A DNA stretch of 64,000 nt from the NCBI GenBank assembly GCA_037176725.1, contig JAZBRS010000013.1:6699001-6763000 (forward strand), written 5' to 3'. The DNA comes from Posidonia oceanica. Lineage: Eukaryota; Streptophyta; Magnoliopsida; Alismatales; Posidoniaceae. The translations under genes were made by a program, and so were the position numbers. Positions 21,732 through 31,921 of this stretch are shown here, one piece after another; position 1 is the first letter of the stretch; each line of letters begins with the position of its first letter. Below the pieces are notes generated by a model. It had not been told where the DNA came from, ran no database searches, and saw nothing but the letters and a program-made list of their open reading frames with translations.

Positions 21732-24301
21732 GTAGCAATCCAGGAACACTCCTACACACCCGAGCTTCTTACCAAGCTTTTCAAATCTCTGTTTTGCATC
21801 GCGGATCGCCGCAACGACCCCGCAGCCGTTCCTCCTTGTCCGCTGCCGGCCAACATCAGCCAAAAGCCACCCCGTGGCGTCAAACTCCTCCAAATCGTGC
21901 ATACACCTTCTCCTGTCGCCATGAACGCAGCCCGATCAACTCGAGCGCCCGCCATTGCCTCCAGAGCCACCGCGACCTCCACGTCGGCGTGCTTCGGTGA
22001 GCTAGGTTGGGGAGCACAACCGTGCACCCTCGCAGGTGAGCGACCCCTTCCTATGCTCCGTTACACTCTGTGCATGCTTTTTAGCTATTTACCTTTACTT
22101 TATCATGCTTGTTTAGCCGTCGTTAGCCTTCTTCTCTGGCACCGGAGGATTGCCAGGTTAGGCGCCACCGTAAGCGACGACTAACCTGCACCTCTGACTG
22201 CTGGCTGGCCAGACTTTAGGCCGCCGCTCTAACCGACCTAGAGCTCCATTTTATTTGCTTTTTGCATGTCTGTGATCGTGAATGTTTGCTCTTCATGTTT
22301 GCATAGTTAGATCATTGTTTATCTTTGCCATGGGTTCCTGATTTGGTCCCAAAGGTGGCTGGTTGGAAAACCTAAGTTGCAGTGCTGCTGCCGCTAACAT
22401 CGGCGACTCATATGCGACTCTTGGCCGTTCCTCCGGCCAATCTTTGGACCGTCGTATCTTGCGACCTAGGTGTCCATTTTGAAGTTTGTTTGCATGCTTG
22501 TATTCCTGATCATGCCATCTACATGTTCATGCATTTAGTTTGCCATTTTGCATCCATTAGCTAGCTTGTTTTTGGCCATGAAGGTCGCTGTCTGGTTAGT
22601 ACTGTGCATGCCTCTAGCGCCAGTGTCCCAGGCGACATGCTCAGACGCTGCTCACACCGGTGACCAAGATCAGTTGCTGCTCTGACAGGTGCCATGTGCC
22701 TCATCGATCTCACCGGTGACATACACTGCCATCGCTCAGGGCGGCGACCAAGGCTACAGTCCATACAATGGCCGAGCCACCCTTGTTTGCCACTTTGCAT
22801 CTTGTTTATTCCGCTCGCCTGTTTACAGATTTGCTTGCCGAGCTTGTTTATCATCGCTTTGCTGCATTTTCGCTTTGATTTAGTCTTCTGGCACGTTTTA
22901 CAAAGCTTGCATCATTTACAAATCCATGTCGTATGTCGCTTTGCATTGCATTTAGGGCAGTGATGCTTACTATCTGGAGTTCTTACGAACCAGGGCTCGC
23001 CCGGTTCGGAACACTAGCAGCGTTGCTGAGCACATAGACTGCATGTTTAATTTTCCATACATGGCATTCAGGCATGTATGCATTTGAGCATACATAGCAT
23101 GGCATAGCATCCCTCGCCCCCTTGGGTGTACTGTTATAGGCAAGCATTGCCGATAATCCTACAAATGCGAGCGAGATTAGCTAAGAAAGACCGATTCCTC
23201 GGGCGTGTCGGGGGTGCCTAACACCTTCCCCGTGTGTAACAGGAGTCCTTACACTTTCTCTGGCCCATAATGACCGTTTTGCCCTCATCCTTGGCACGAG
23301 TCAATCATTTTGCATAGCATTGCATTCATTTGCATGTTTTCTTGCATTTCCCCCGGTTTTCCTCGTCTCCCGATTAAATAGACTAGGTGGCGACTCCATT
23401 TTGCTTTATCACCTTTGTTTTCCTCCTTCGCCATTATCCGTGACACTCTCCCTCTTTTCGCCCGATGTTGGTCGATCCGGCACTGAGGTACGGGGATAGG
23501 TTACACCTATTAGGTGTATAAATCACTTTTGATGAGGTACTCATAGGACAACTACTAAAAATTTCATCTTTAGGAATAGACATTACTTTATCTGTTGAGG
23601 AATTAGGTTTATCATATCAAGAAATAAATAAAACAATTTCCTTAAATAAAAAGAGTACTTTCATTCCAACTAAAATTAATCAATTGACTAAGGTATCTAG
23701 AATAATAGCATATATTCTTGCTACCAATATCATCCAAAAGAAAGGACATTTTGATGAATTAAGTAGCATGACATGCAAGGCGGTATATGTAATCATCAAA
23801 AAGATACTTGTTAATTGGTCTTGTGTCATAATCCAATGTATGATACGTGTAAAGACCAAATTATTTTTTGGACCTATTCTTACATACCTTTTCATTCATT
23901 ATGGTGTTCCATTAGAAAATGAGCCATCCCTTCCCATTAGAACCAAACCCATAGATAATATCGCCGTAGAAAAGATGGAGTGAGCATTGGAGAAAGCCAA
24001 GGCTCTAAATAGTGTCCAACCCTCTTCCTCAAGTGCTCAAATACCTGAAGTTGAGAGCTCGGAAGAAGAAGATGAGGACAATAACAAGGAAGAAATTGAA
24101 AAGTTGAGAAAAGAAATAGAAGAAATCAAACTTTGACAAGAGGTGAATTTTGCGGTTGCCTGTGATTGGCAAAATAAAGTTGACAATTGGCAAAACAGTG
24201 TTGATGATTGGCAAAGCAAAATTGAGAAGAGAATGAATGATCAACACTAGGAAATTATGAGATATCTCCAAGGACATCCACCTCCTCCTTCTAGCCAGTG
24301 A

Positions 24302-25177
24302 TCGGATTATTGTTTTTTATCTACTGTTATGTATTTGAAAAACTATATTCTGGCTTGTATTATTGACATGGTTCATATTTTATATGATATGGGATATGTT
24401 GACATTACCTATATTTTGTATGACATGGAATGTTGCTTAACATTGGTTATAAGATTTATGGTTATGTTTTGTATGGTCTAAAAGAAATTATTGAGTTATA
24501 TGAATCTTATCTTGAATGATTTTAGATTCTATACATAATATGGATGATATTCATAGTAATATTGGTTAACTTATATTGAAAAGGAAGAGAATTAGATATC
24601 TGATTGATATCTTAAGGAAGAGAGTGGTTATATAATTCTGAGTTCAAATACTCATCTTATAGAAATATCTGATTGATATCTTGAGGAAGAGAATGGTTAT
24701 ATAATTCTGAGTTCAAATACTCATCTTATAGAAATATTTGATTGATATTTGACATTCATTTGATTGATATATATGAATGTGTTGGTATCTCTTTTTTGAT
24801 ATATGTAATATATCTAGAAAAATATTCCAATTTGGAACATTATCTTAGATTGCATCTTATCAAGCATGTGGTATAAAATCATGATTTTAAATATATTTTG
24901 GTCGAGTTGAAACATTTTGTATTATGACAAAAAGGGGGAGAAAAATTAACATGAAAAACATATATGAATCGAAGCCTATAGTTAAGGGGAGCATGAATAT
25001 AAAATTGAAATTATCATTATGTGATTATCAAATTATAAATTTAATTTATGCTTATCTAGGCTTATAGATAGGGGTAACATTAATACAAATTTGAAATTAT
25101 TCATATGATTATCATATTATCAAATTTATATTATGCCTACTGATAGGGGGAGAAAGTTATAAAATGGATATGTTACT
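24302..25177 (+). repeat. Copia 1 3' noncoding region: 69-bp repeats and repeated G-rich tracts
   Basis: A 69-bp direct repeat (ATCTGATTGATATCTT starts at 24598 and 24667, with a partial copy at 24736). After it come repeated polypurine-like tracts (AAAAAGGGGGAG near 24931, AAGGGGAG near 24976, ATAGGGGGAG near 25143) spaced by AT-rich sequence. This resembles the region before the 3' LTR in SIRE elements. No gene is seen. Confidence 0.75.
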
Positions 25178-26627
25178 TGTAGTAACCCTGAAAATCGACA
25201 CGTCCATACACGATGCCAAACCTCGCGTGCACCGACCGAAAATAGGCCACTATGCGTGGGTGGATCTGAGGAAGGAAACTCGACCTGAAAACACTGAAAA
25301 AAGAGGAAAAACAAAGATAAAGCAAATTCGAAGTCGCCACCTAGTCTATTAAATCGAGAGACAAGGAAAACTGGGGGAAATGCATGAAAACATGCAAATG
25401 GATGCCATGCTATGCAAAGATATGACTCGTGCCTAGGATGAGGGCATAATGTTCATTGCGTGCCAAGAGAAAGGGTAAGGACTCCTGTTACGCACGGGGA
25501 AGGTGTTAGGCACCCTCGATACGTTCGGAATCGGTCTTTCTAGGCTTCTCGCTGGCATATGTAGGAAGATGCATGCTTTGAATGCTTAAATGCCATGAAT
25601 GCTTAATTACATGCTCAAATGTATGCCTTAAGTGCCAATATGCGAGTAGGGAATTAAACGTGCAATCTATGTGCTCAGCAACGCTGCCAGTGTTAAGAAC
25701 CGGACGTGCCCTGGTTCATAAGAACTTTAGACAGTAAGCATCACTGCCCTAAATGCAATGCAGGCGATAAATCAAAACATCGGAAGAAAACCATGCAATG
25801 CAAGGTGAAATGCAAAGAGAAACAAAGCAGAGGCGATAAACCTTGTAGTGCAAGGGTGCGGCATGCAAAAGGAAGCAAAGCAAAGCCGATAAAGTCTAAT
25901 CTACATGCTCGAGAAGACAGATCGAGAAAACAATGCATGCAATGCAAGTTATGAAGCAATGAATGATGTGCAGTGACTCAGATGGGCTTAACTTGATGAT
26001 CTGATGCTTGATCTGAACAAACTTAGGTTGGAATGAAAGATCATTCAACCAGGAAGACCTAGACGATTAAATCAAGAAGATCCAACGGTCTGATCAAAAG
26101 TTATTCAGAGATCAAGCTAGATAGATCAAGGGCCAAATGAATCCCTAAGGATGCAACAGAGGTCAAATAGGGGGTCTAAATGCAATATGCCTAAGTATGC
26201 GTGCGATGCAGCAAGGTTCTACATGCAATGCAGCTAATGATGCTGGGGAAAAGTGCAAGGGGTAGCATGCAATGCCATGCAAGTGCAATGCATGCAACAG
26301 TTCAAAAGATTGGACTTAAATGCAGTAAGAAGAAACTACTGGACCAAAGTGCAATGCTATGAGTAAGATGCAATGCAATAGTTAAAGTGCAATGAAAACT
26401 AATGGTGCAACATGACAAGCAAGTAAAGTAAAAAGCAACATCAGTTAAATGAATGCATGCAACAGAAAAAGATAGGGACTAACATGCAATATAGACAAAC
26501 TGTAGAGTTCATGTGCAGGGCAGAACAATTATGAATGCATGCAACATTTGGACCTAAGTGCAATACAGAAAACATGCTAGACTTATATGCAATGCAAAAA
26601 TAAACAGGCAAGCATGCAACAGTTTAG

Positions 26628-27240
26628 GATTAGGGCTAACATGCAATTAAAATAAACTGTTGGGTTAAATTGCAAAGCAGAATGTGCAAGAAAACATGCA
26701 ACAGTTTAACATTTGGATTAGCATGCAGTTAAAATAAACTATGAGGCTAAATTGCAAAGCAATATAGTTTGAAAGATGAAATTAAATGAACTCTGGATGC
26801 ATGCAAGACTTAAATGCAATTAAACTAATGTTCTGGACTAAAATGCAATGCAATATAGTTCGAAAAATGAATTTAAATGACTTCAATTAGCATGCAAGAC
26901 TTAAATGCAATTAAACTAAAATTCTGGACTAAAATTCAATGCAATAATGTTTGAAAAATGTAATTAAATGATTGTTGAATGTATGCAGGACTTAAATGCA
27001 ATTAAACTAAAGTCCTGGACTAAAATGCAATGCAATATGATTTAAATGCAATTTAAATAAGATGTTTAAATGAATGCAGGACCTGTATGCAAATAAACTA
27101 AAATTCAATACTTAAATGCAATGTAGTATAGTTTAAAATGCAACTTAAATGAAAAGCTAAGGTATGCAGGACCTAAATGCAAACAAAATAAACAATAGGA
27201 CTAAATTTCAATGTAATAAGATAAAATCAAAAGCTTAAAC
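26628..27240. repeat. 91-bp tandem array within LTR 5
   Basis: Equivalent points fall at about 26716, 26807, 26898, 26989, 27080 and 27170, steps of 90-91 bp. Units contain GACTTAAATGCAATTAAAC and end in ATGCAATGCAATATAG. An earlier, more diverged copy starts near 26630. Confidence 0.85.
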
Positions 27241-28349
27241 AAATGAAGTGCAACAGTGTTCCGCGATGCCGGCGAGTGGACTGCGGCCTGCAGGAGGCGA
27301 CGGGGCTCGGGCGGTGCTCAGAGGAGGTCAGGCGACGTTCGGCGGAGGTCTGGGAGTGATCCGGAGGCGGCAAGATAGCCTGTTGCGGCGAGCTGCTTCT
27401 GTCTTCCGGCGGCTATTGCCAGAGAAGACGAAGTGTCCGGCGAGCGCGGGAAGGAGGAAAGGCGATCCGAAATGCGCAAGCAAATGGCTAAAAAGCAAGA
27501 GACGACTAAGGCGAAGCTCGGGGAAGAGTCCATTAACTGAGTCGATGCGCAGATGAGGCTGCCGACCTCAGGTGGATTCGAGCGGCGGCGCAGCAGGTGG
27601 AGGAGGCACTGGAGGCGGCGGTAGCTGCTTGGGTCGAGTTCGTCGACGTCCTTCGGAGCTCAGGGAAGCCTCAAATCGTCCCTTCCCCTCTGAATTTTCT
27701 CTTTCAACTTTTGGGTGGCCTACTATAAATTTGAAATTCCTCTCCTCTCTCTCACAATATGGCTCCCTCTCCGTATGGTGGTCTTCTCCAGTGGGTTGGC
27801 TAGAGGACGGGAAATGGGTTGAGAGATTCTATGGTTGTTGCTGTGTGAATTGGTTTTTGGGTGCAGTGGAGGATTTTGGGTTGCAGGTCTGTGTGGGTGT
27901 GAATTGGGCTGAAGGAAGGTGGGGCTGTGTTGCTGCTGCATTTGCGAATTGGTGCTGCGGATTGGAAAGTGGAGTTGGAGTTGGTTGTAGTGGGAAAATG
28001 GTTTTTGGCTGTTGCAGGTGTTGGGTTCCAGTTCTGTGTGGGGTGGATTCTGGGCTGAAGGAAGGTGAGGAATTGCTGTGTGTGGAGGGCTGGATGAAGT
28101 GCTGCTGGAGGAGGACGAATTGCTGGTCTGAGGGGGAGTGAATTTGCCATGTTGCTGCTGATCTCCTCTTTTCTGTCGTGCTGCCCAAATGGGAGAGGAT
28201 GCAGAGGCTAGGGAAATGGCAAGAGGTGGAGTAAGTGGGATGGGAGAGTGAGTACGTGTGGTGGAAGGCTGTGCTGAGAGGAAGAAGGCCGTGAAGTGGT
28301 GTGGGAGGAAGGTGGAGGTAGGAAGCAGAAGGTGTTGTTGCAGCTGGGT

Positions 28350-28790
28350 GTGCGGGCTTGGAGGAAGAAGAAAGAAAGAAAAGAAAGAAGGAGAGGAGAG
28401 GAAGGGAGTGGGCCGGGCCTGGCGGAGAGAAAAAAGAAAAGAAAGAAAAGAAAGAGAGGAAGAGGGTAGTGGGCTGGGTTGAACAAGAGGAGAGGAAAAA
28501 GAAAGAAAGAAAGAACAAAAGAAAGGAAAGAAGGAAGAAAGGAAGGAGAAGAAAAAGAAGAAAAAGAAGATGGGCTTGTGGGCTTGGGCTGAAGGAGAAG
28601 AAAGAAAGGAAAAGAAAGGAAGAGAAAAAGAAAGAAAGGAAGAAAGAAAGAAGGAGGAAAGACGAAGAAGAAAAGAAAAAAAAAAAAAGAGAGAAGGAAG
28701 GTGGGCTTGGGCTTGATTTGAAGAAGAAGAAAAAAGGGAAAAAAGAAAGAAAAGAGAGAAGAAAAGAAAGAAGAAAATTGACTTTTGAGA
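28350..28790. repeat. Purine (GAAA/GGAAG) tract
   Basis: About 440 bp is nearly all A and G on the plus strand, mostly GAAA and GGAAG words. The long Lys/Glu/Arg ORF on plus and the Phe/Ser/Leu ORFs on minus are products of the composition. Polypurine/polypyrimidine DNA of this length can form triplexes in principle. Confidence 0.9.
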
Positions 28791-28910
28791 GTGGATTTGG
28801 TTTGGAAAATGAGTGTCGTTTTAGGGTTTGTTTTTAGGATTTTTGAGAAAACCACCAATACAGTCTGTCAAAATGGGGTGTCTACATTAATGCATATTTT
28901 TGTCATCATC

Positions 28911-28924
28911 AAAAAGGGGAAGAT
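28911..28924 (+). other. Polypurine tract of Copia 1
   Basis: AAAAAGGGGAAGAT lies immediately before the 3' LTR start, the expected site for plus-strand priming. Confidence 0.85.
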
Positions 28925-30156
28925 TGTTGAAAATAATTTATGATATATTTAATTTTGATGATAACAAATGGAACTAATGATATTACTTGAGAAAATATTC
29001 ATCAGTTGATTTTAAGATAGGTGAAATATCTAAGGGAAGTCAACCTGTGAAGAATACCAAGTAAAGCATTGAATGCAGAAGGGAATTCTACATCATAGAC
29101 TACATGAAGACAAGAAGAAATCCAAGACAATATTATTTCATGTTGTAATAATTCATATGTAAATTGTTCTTCATTGATGTACTCCTAGAATGGATGTAAA
29201 AGATCTCCCAAGACATTCCAAAACTTCTAGGAAAATATCCATACCCAAACCAGAGGAAAACACTTAGAAGAATACTAAAGTTTAGAAGTCAGGTCAGAAT
29301 CGGCATCCTGATATTGACCGGTATACCGAACCTGAGCTTAAGAGAAAAATTCATTTAAATATGACCGTTAGAGCCTAAACGGAAAACCGACCTACATCGG
29401 TATACCGATATCTGGAGATATCTAAACGTTCTACCGGTACACCGTTATCGAGGTCTGAGAATTTACAACCCAGATTAAATCAGGAACACCGATATAAAAT
29501 GGGATACCGATTTAGTCGATGTTGGAGATTTTCGGTCGACCGATCGTTTTCGGAATAGCGATTATACTAGTCATTTGTGAACGTTGTACTATCCGTTAAA
29601 CACAAACTTGGACCTTGCTACACCTATAAACTAGACCCCCAAGGATCCCCTAAGACACACAAATACTGATCATATCACATACTATCCATTGCTAAGCTTA
29701 TTTCCCATCTTTAGTGAGAATTCTCCCAAGTTAGCCAAAAAGAGCTTTATTGTCTTCAAAGTGCCAAATTCTGTTCTGGGAGATCAAAAGAGATACTATT
29801 TGTATAAGCTTGTTGTAAACGAGGTGATTGCTTCTCTAGCTGTGAGAAGAGCTCTGCTGGATTTGCAGAGGAGGCTTCTATCTTCATCAAGTAAGTGTAA
29901 TTTACATTGATAAGAGTAAGGGAACTTCAGAGGAGATCTGGGAGTGGACTAGGCCGGGTTGGTTGAATCACTATACATCTGTATGTTATATTTCATTGCC
30001 TCTTTCCCTCTTTTGTGTATGATTTAAGTAGAATACAACTTTGTTGATTGCATACATACATTTGACTAAGTAAAGTTAAGTAAAATATTTCAAATATGAA
30101 AGAAAAATTTAAATACTCTATTCACTCCCCTCTAGAGTAGCCACTCGATCCTAACA
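28925..30156 (+). repeat. Copia 1 3' LTR (1232 bp)
   Basis: Near-identical to 12058-13280 by eye. It carries the same dyads (29301-29328, 29380-29407, 29533-29560), the TATA region and the CAAGTAAGT donor-like site (29888-29896). The TATA word is altered to TATAAACTAG. Confidence 0.92.
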
Positions 30157-30941
30157 GAAGAGTATCGTTGGAAGATAGTAATTTCTTTGTTGTAGCAATG
30201 GAAAGATTTTCCTAGTTTTTGTTGATTGTTGATGTCAATGGTAATCAAATCTACAACACTGGTATGGATGAGGGAGTTGCATCACAGACACAGTGATGGT
30301 GTGGTAGTGGATGTTGATGGTTCCCCCGTTGTGGAGGCGAAGAGGTTTTTGTTTCCTTTTTTTGTTTGTTGTGTTTGTGGTCATTTAATTTATTGCATTT
30401 AAATATGAAATTTGTAAAGTTGCAAAGTTTTCATTTATCGACAGCTCCAAAAAGGACAACTCGGAGTAGCTTTTGTAAATTTTGAGGTCTATCTCTATGT
30501 ATATACATCATTTGATGCCATCATTGTGGTTTTTTAATTTGAGATGTCGTTTTATTTTTGCAAATTTTAACTGTCCATATTTACAATGAAAATAGGTTTT
30601 ACAAATCATAAAAGATCTATATTAGACAAATAAAAGCATGCACTTATAGTTTTTGAGGAGCTTAAATCAATCATTACAAAGGATTTGTTATATTTGTGGA
30701 TATTAGAATTAGTATTTAGAAGGTTCAATAGTAAAATGAAATTTGGTCCTTGTTATCTTTTAACAAATACGAGATTTTAAAATTAATAAATTGTTTACAT
30801 TATTATTCCAAAATTTTGTGGTATGTTACTATTTGAGTTATTTCATTCAACAAATCACACTACACATGCTTCGCATGTGCTCAGCTAGTTATATAAAAGA
30901 TGCAAGAGTTGGTGTACAAGATGTTGCCCTCAGCTGTACAA
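30157..30941. other. AT-rich flank without recognisable gene
   Basis: Continuation of the sequence interrupted by Copia 1. No supported ORF. A 12-bp word, TGTACAAGATGT, occurs twice near 30912 and 30934. Confidence 0.45.
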
Positions 30942-30942
30942 G

Positions 30943-31921
30943 ATGTTTTTTTGCTAACGGTAAGCAAATATATTAATATAAAGCTTGGCTAGGAGTGCCA
31001 CCACCAAGCATCAAAAAACAGATATCTAAGTCAATTATCATATTACATTCACAAAAAAACCCTACAAGGAGGGGGAAAAAACCAACCATTAGAGTTAAAA
31101 AGTCCCAATCTAGATCACAAATTGCCAAAAGAGAATAGAACTGTCCCAGAAAATTAAAGACCAGAAGTGAAACCCAGAATCCGGCAACAAGCTAATTGCC
31201 AGAATCAAATGAGGACGGGCCAGAAGGATCAAACGAAGATGCCACCACAGGAGGTCTAGGCACAGCATCATTGGCAATAGAAGCACCAATTGAAGAAGCG
31301 ATGGCATGGGCAACTTGGTTGGTTTGTTCCTGGTCCCAATCCTGCTGCAAAGTTGGATAGCTTGAGAGACATCCTCCAATTCATGCCCTGGCAAGAGGAT
31401 ATCAACCCAACTAGTTAAAACAATTATAATCTGGAATAATAATGAAGATAAATTTCTAAGCTAGTTTCTGAATATCAAATAAATTCGATATGACCATAAG
31501 CACCAAACAACAGCTAAGACAAACATATTCCAACCAAGCATATTCAAATTGAATTTAACAAAGTGAAATAAGGAAAAGATTTCTCCAATATGAGTTCCAT
31601 TGATGCCAGAGATAGAATGCAAAAAGAAGCCCCACACAGCCACAGCAACCGGGCAGTGTAAGAAAATGTGCCCCGTAGATTCCAAAGCACAATCACAGAG
31701 ACAACAGTTAGATGGACCAATCCATCATTTCTTAACTAAATTTTCTCTAGATAAGATTTTATCATTGGTGACTAGCCATGCAAAGATTTTAATCTTCAAA
31801 GGAGCACTGCATTTCCAGATGTGTTTTCTGAACTGGGATCTAATTCCTCCATCATTAATCAAGGTATAACAGGTTTTAACCAAATAAGAATTGTTTGTAG
31901 ACGGTGTCCACAAGATATCAT
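30943..31921 (-). pseudogene. LINE (L1-type) ORF2 C-terminal fragment, zf-RVT region
   Basis: The minus strand encodes the C-terminal domain of plant LINE reverse transcriptase. LWTPSTNNSYLVKTCYTLI, HIWKCSAPLKIKIFAWLV and NDKILSRENLVKK (31900-31725) precede the zinc-binding ESTGHIFLHC part near 31680. A stop separates the two pieces. The 3' end near 30943 shows a short A-tail (AAAAAAA on the minus strand) after CTTACCGTTAGC. LTR 3 inserts at 31922 and separates the fragment from the rest of the LINE. RT catalytic motifs are not in the window. Confidence 0.83.

Larger units (their letters stand above)
19062..23505 (+). mobile_element. Ogre/Tat-like solo LTR 2 (4.44 kb), interrupted
   Basis: Starts TGTAGACACCCTAATTTGAC and ends GGTTACA, with a perfect CCTAT duplication (19057-19061 and 23506-23510). 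It is homologous to LTR 3 along its length (TGACACCTGGC start; GCGATGATGCTTAC-like block near 22960; GACTAGGTGGCGACTCC at 23387). A 1.7 kb solo LTR (20021-21731) accounts for the extra length. It interrupts the Copia 1 second ORF. Confidence 0.9.
18749..24301 (+). pseudogene. Copia 1 second ORF (SIRE env-like / putative plant transposon protein), split by LTR
   Basis: The first part (18749-19061) begins MAQRPKRKAPFGDSN and leads into NKFLHFVDEAAMKAHRDRF and FYANLGILANTYDSYL. The second part resumes after the solo LTR at 23511, retains the VDxYL-type putative plant transposon-protein domain (ITFDEVLIGQLLKIS near 23528), and ends in an acidic/coiled-coil tail (near 24060-24240). Reading across the insertion keeps the frame. 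In-frame stops follow at about 23519, 23980, 24134 and 24247. Position after pol and the basic start match the extra ORF of SIRE elements, once proposed as envelope-like. I see no clear signal peptide, so a membrane role is unproven. Confidence 0.78.
25178..28886 (-). mobile_element. Ogre/Tat-like solo LTR 5 (3.71 kb), minus orientation
   Basis: Read on the minus strand it starts TGTAGACACCCCATTTTGAC (28886) and ends GGTTACTACA (25178). Flanks TTACT and TTAAT match at four of five bases. The conserved GACTAGGTGGCGACTT block lies at 25349-25330 and the GGTGCCTAACACC block near 25515-25500. The interior contains a 91-bp tandem array, GC-rich sequence and a long purine tract instead of the module clusters seen in LTRs 1 and 4. 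Confidence 0.87.
12058..30156 (+). mobile_element. SIRE/Maximus-type Ty1/Copia retrotransposon 1, nested
   Basis: LTRs at 12058-13280 and 28925-30156 both start TGTTGAAAATAAT and end in TAACA. The flanks GAGGA (12053-12057) and GAAGA (30157-30161) match at four of five bases. Order: 5' LTR, initiator-Met primer site, gag, pol (protease, integrase, RT, RNase H), tandem array, second env-like ORF, repeats, polypurine tract, 3' LTR. Long LTRs, the Met primer site and the second ORF fit the SIRE lineage. Solo LTRs at 19062-23505 and 25178-28886 were added later. Without them the element is about 9.9 kb. All ORFs carry stops or frameshifts. Confidence 0.92.

Noticed and set aside
18749..24301. Env-like ORF as a true viral envelope
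   Set aside because: No signal peptide, cleavage site or clear membrane anchor was seen. I keep the neutral second-ORF label.
28208..28858. Lys/Glu-rich plus ORF and Phe/Ser-rich minus ORF
   Set aside because: Both are direct products of the purine/pyrimidine tract.
30912..30946. TGTACAAGATGT repeated next to the LINE tail as its target duplication
   Set aside because: Both copies lie on the same side of the element. The LINE 5' end is missing, so a duplication cannot be shown.
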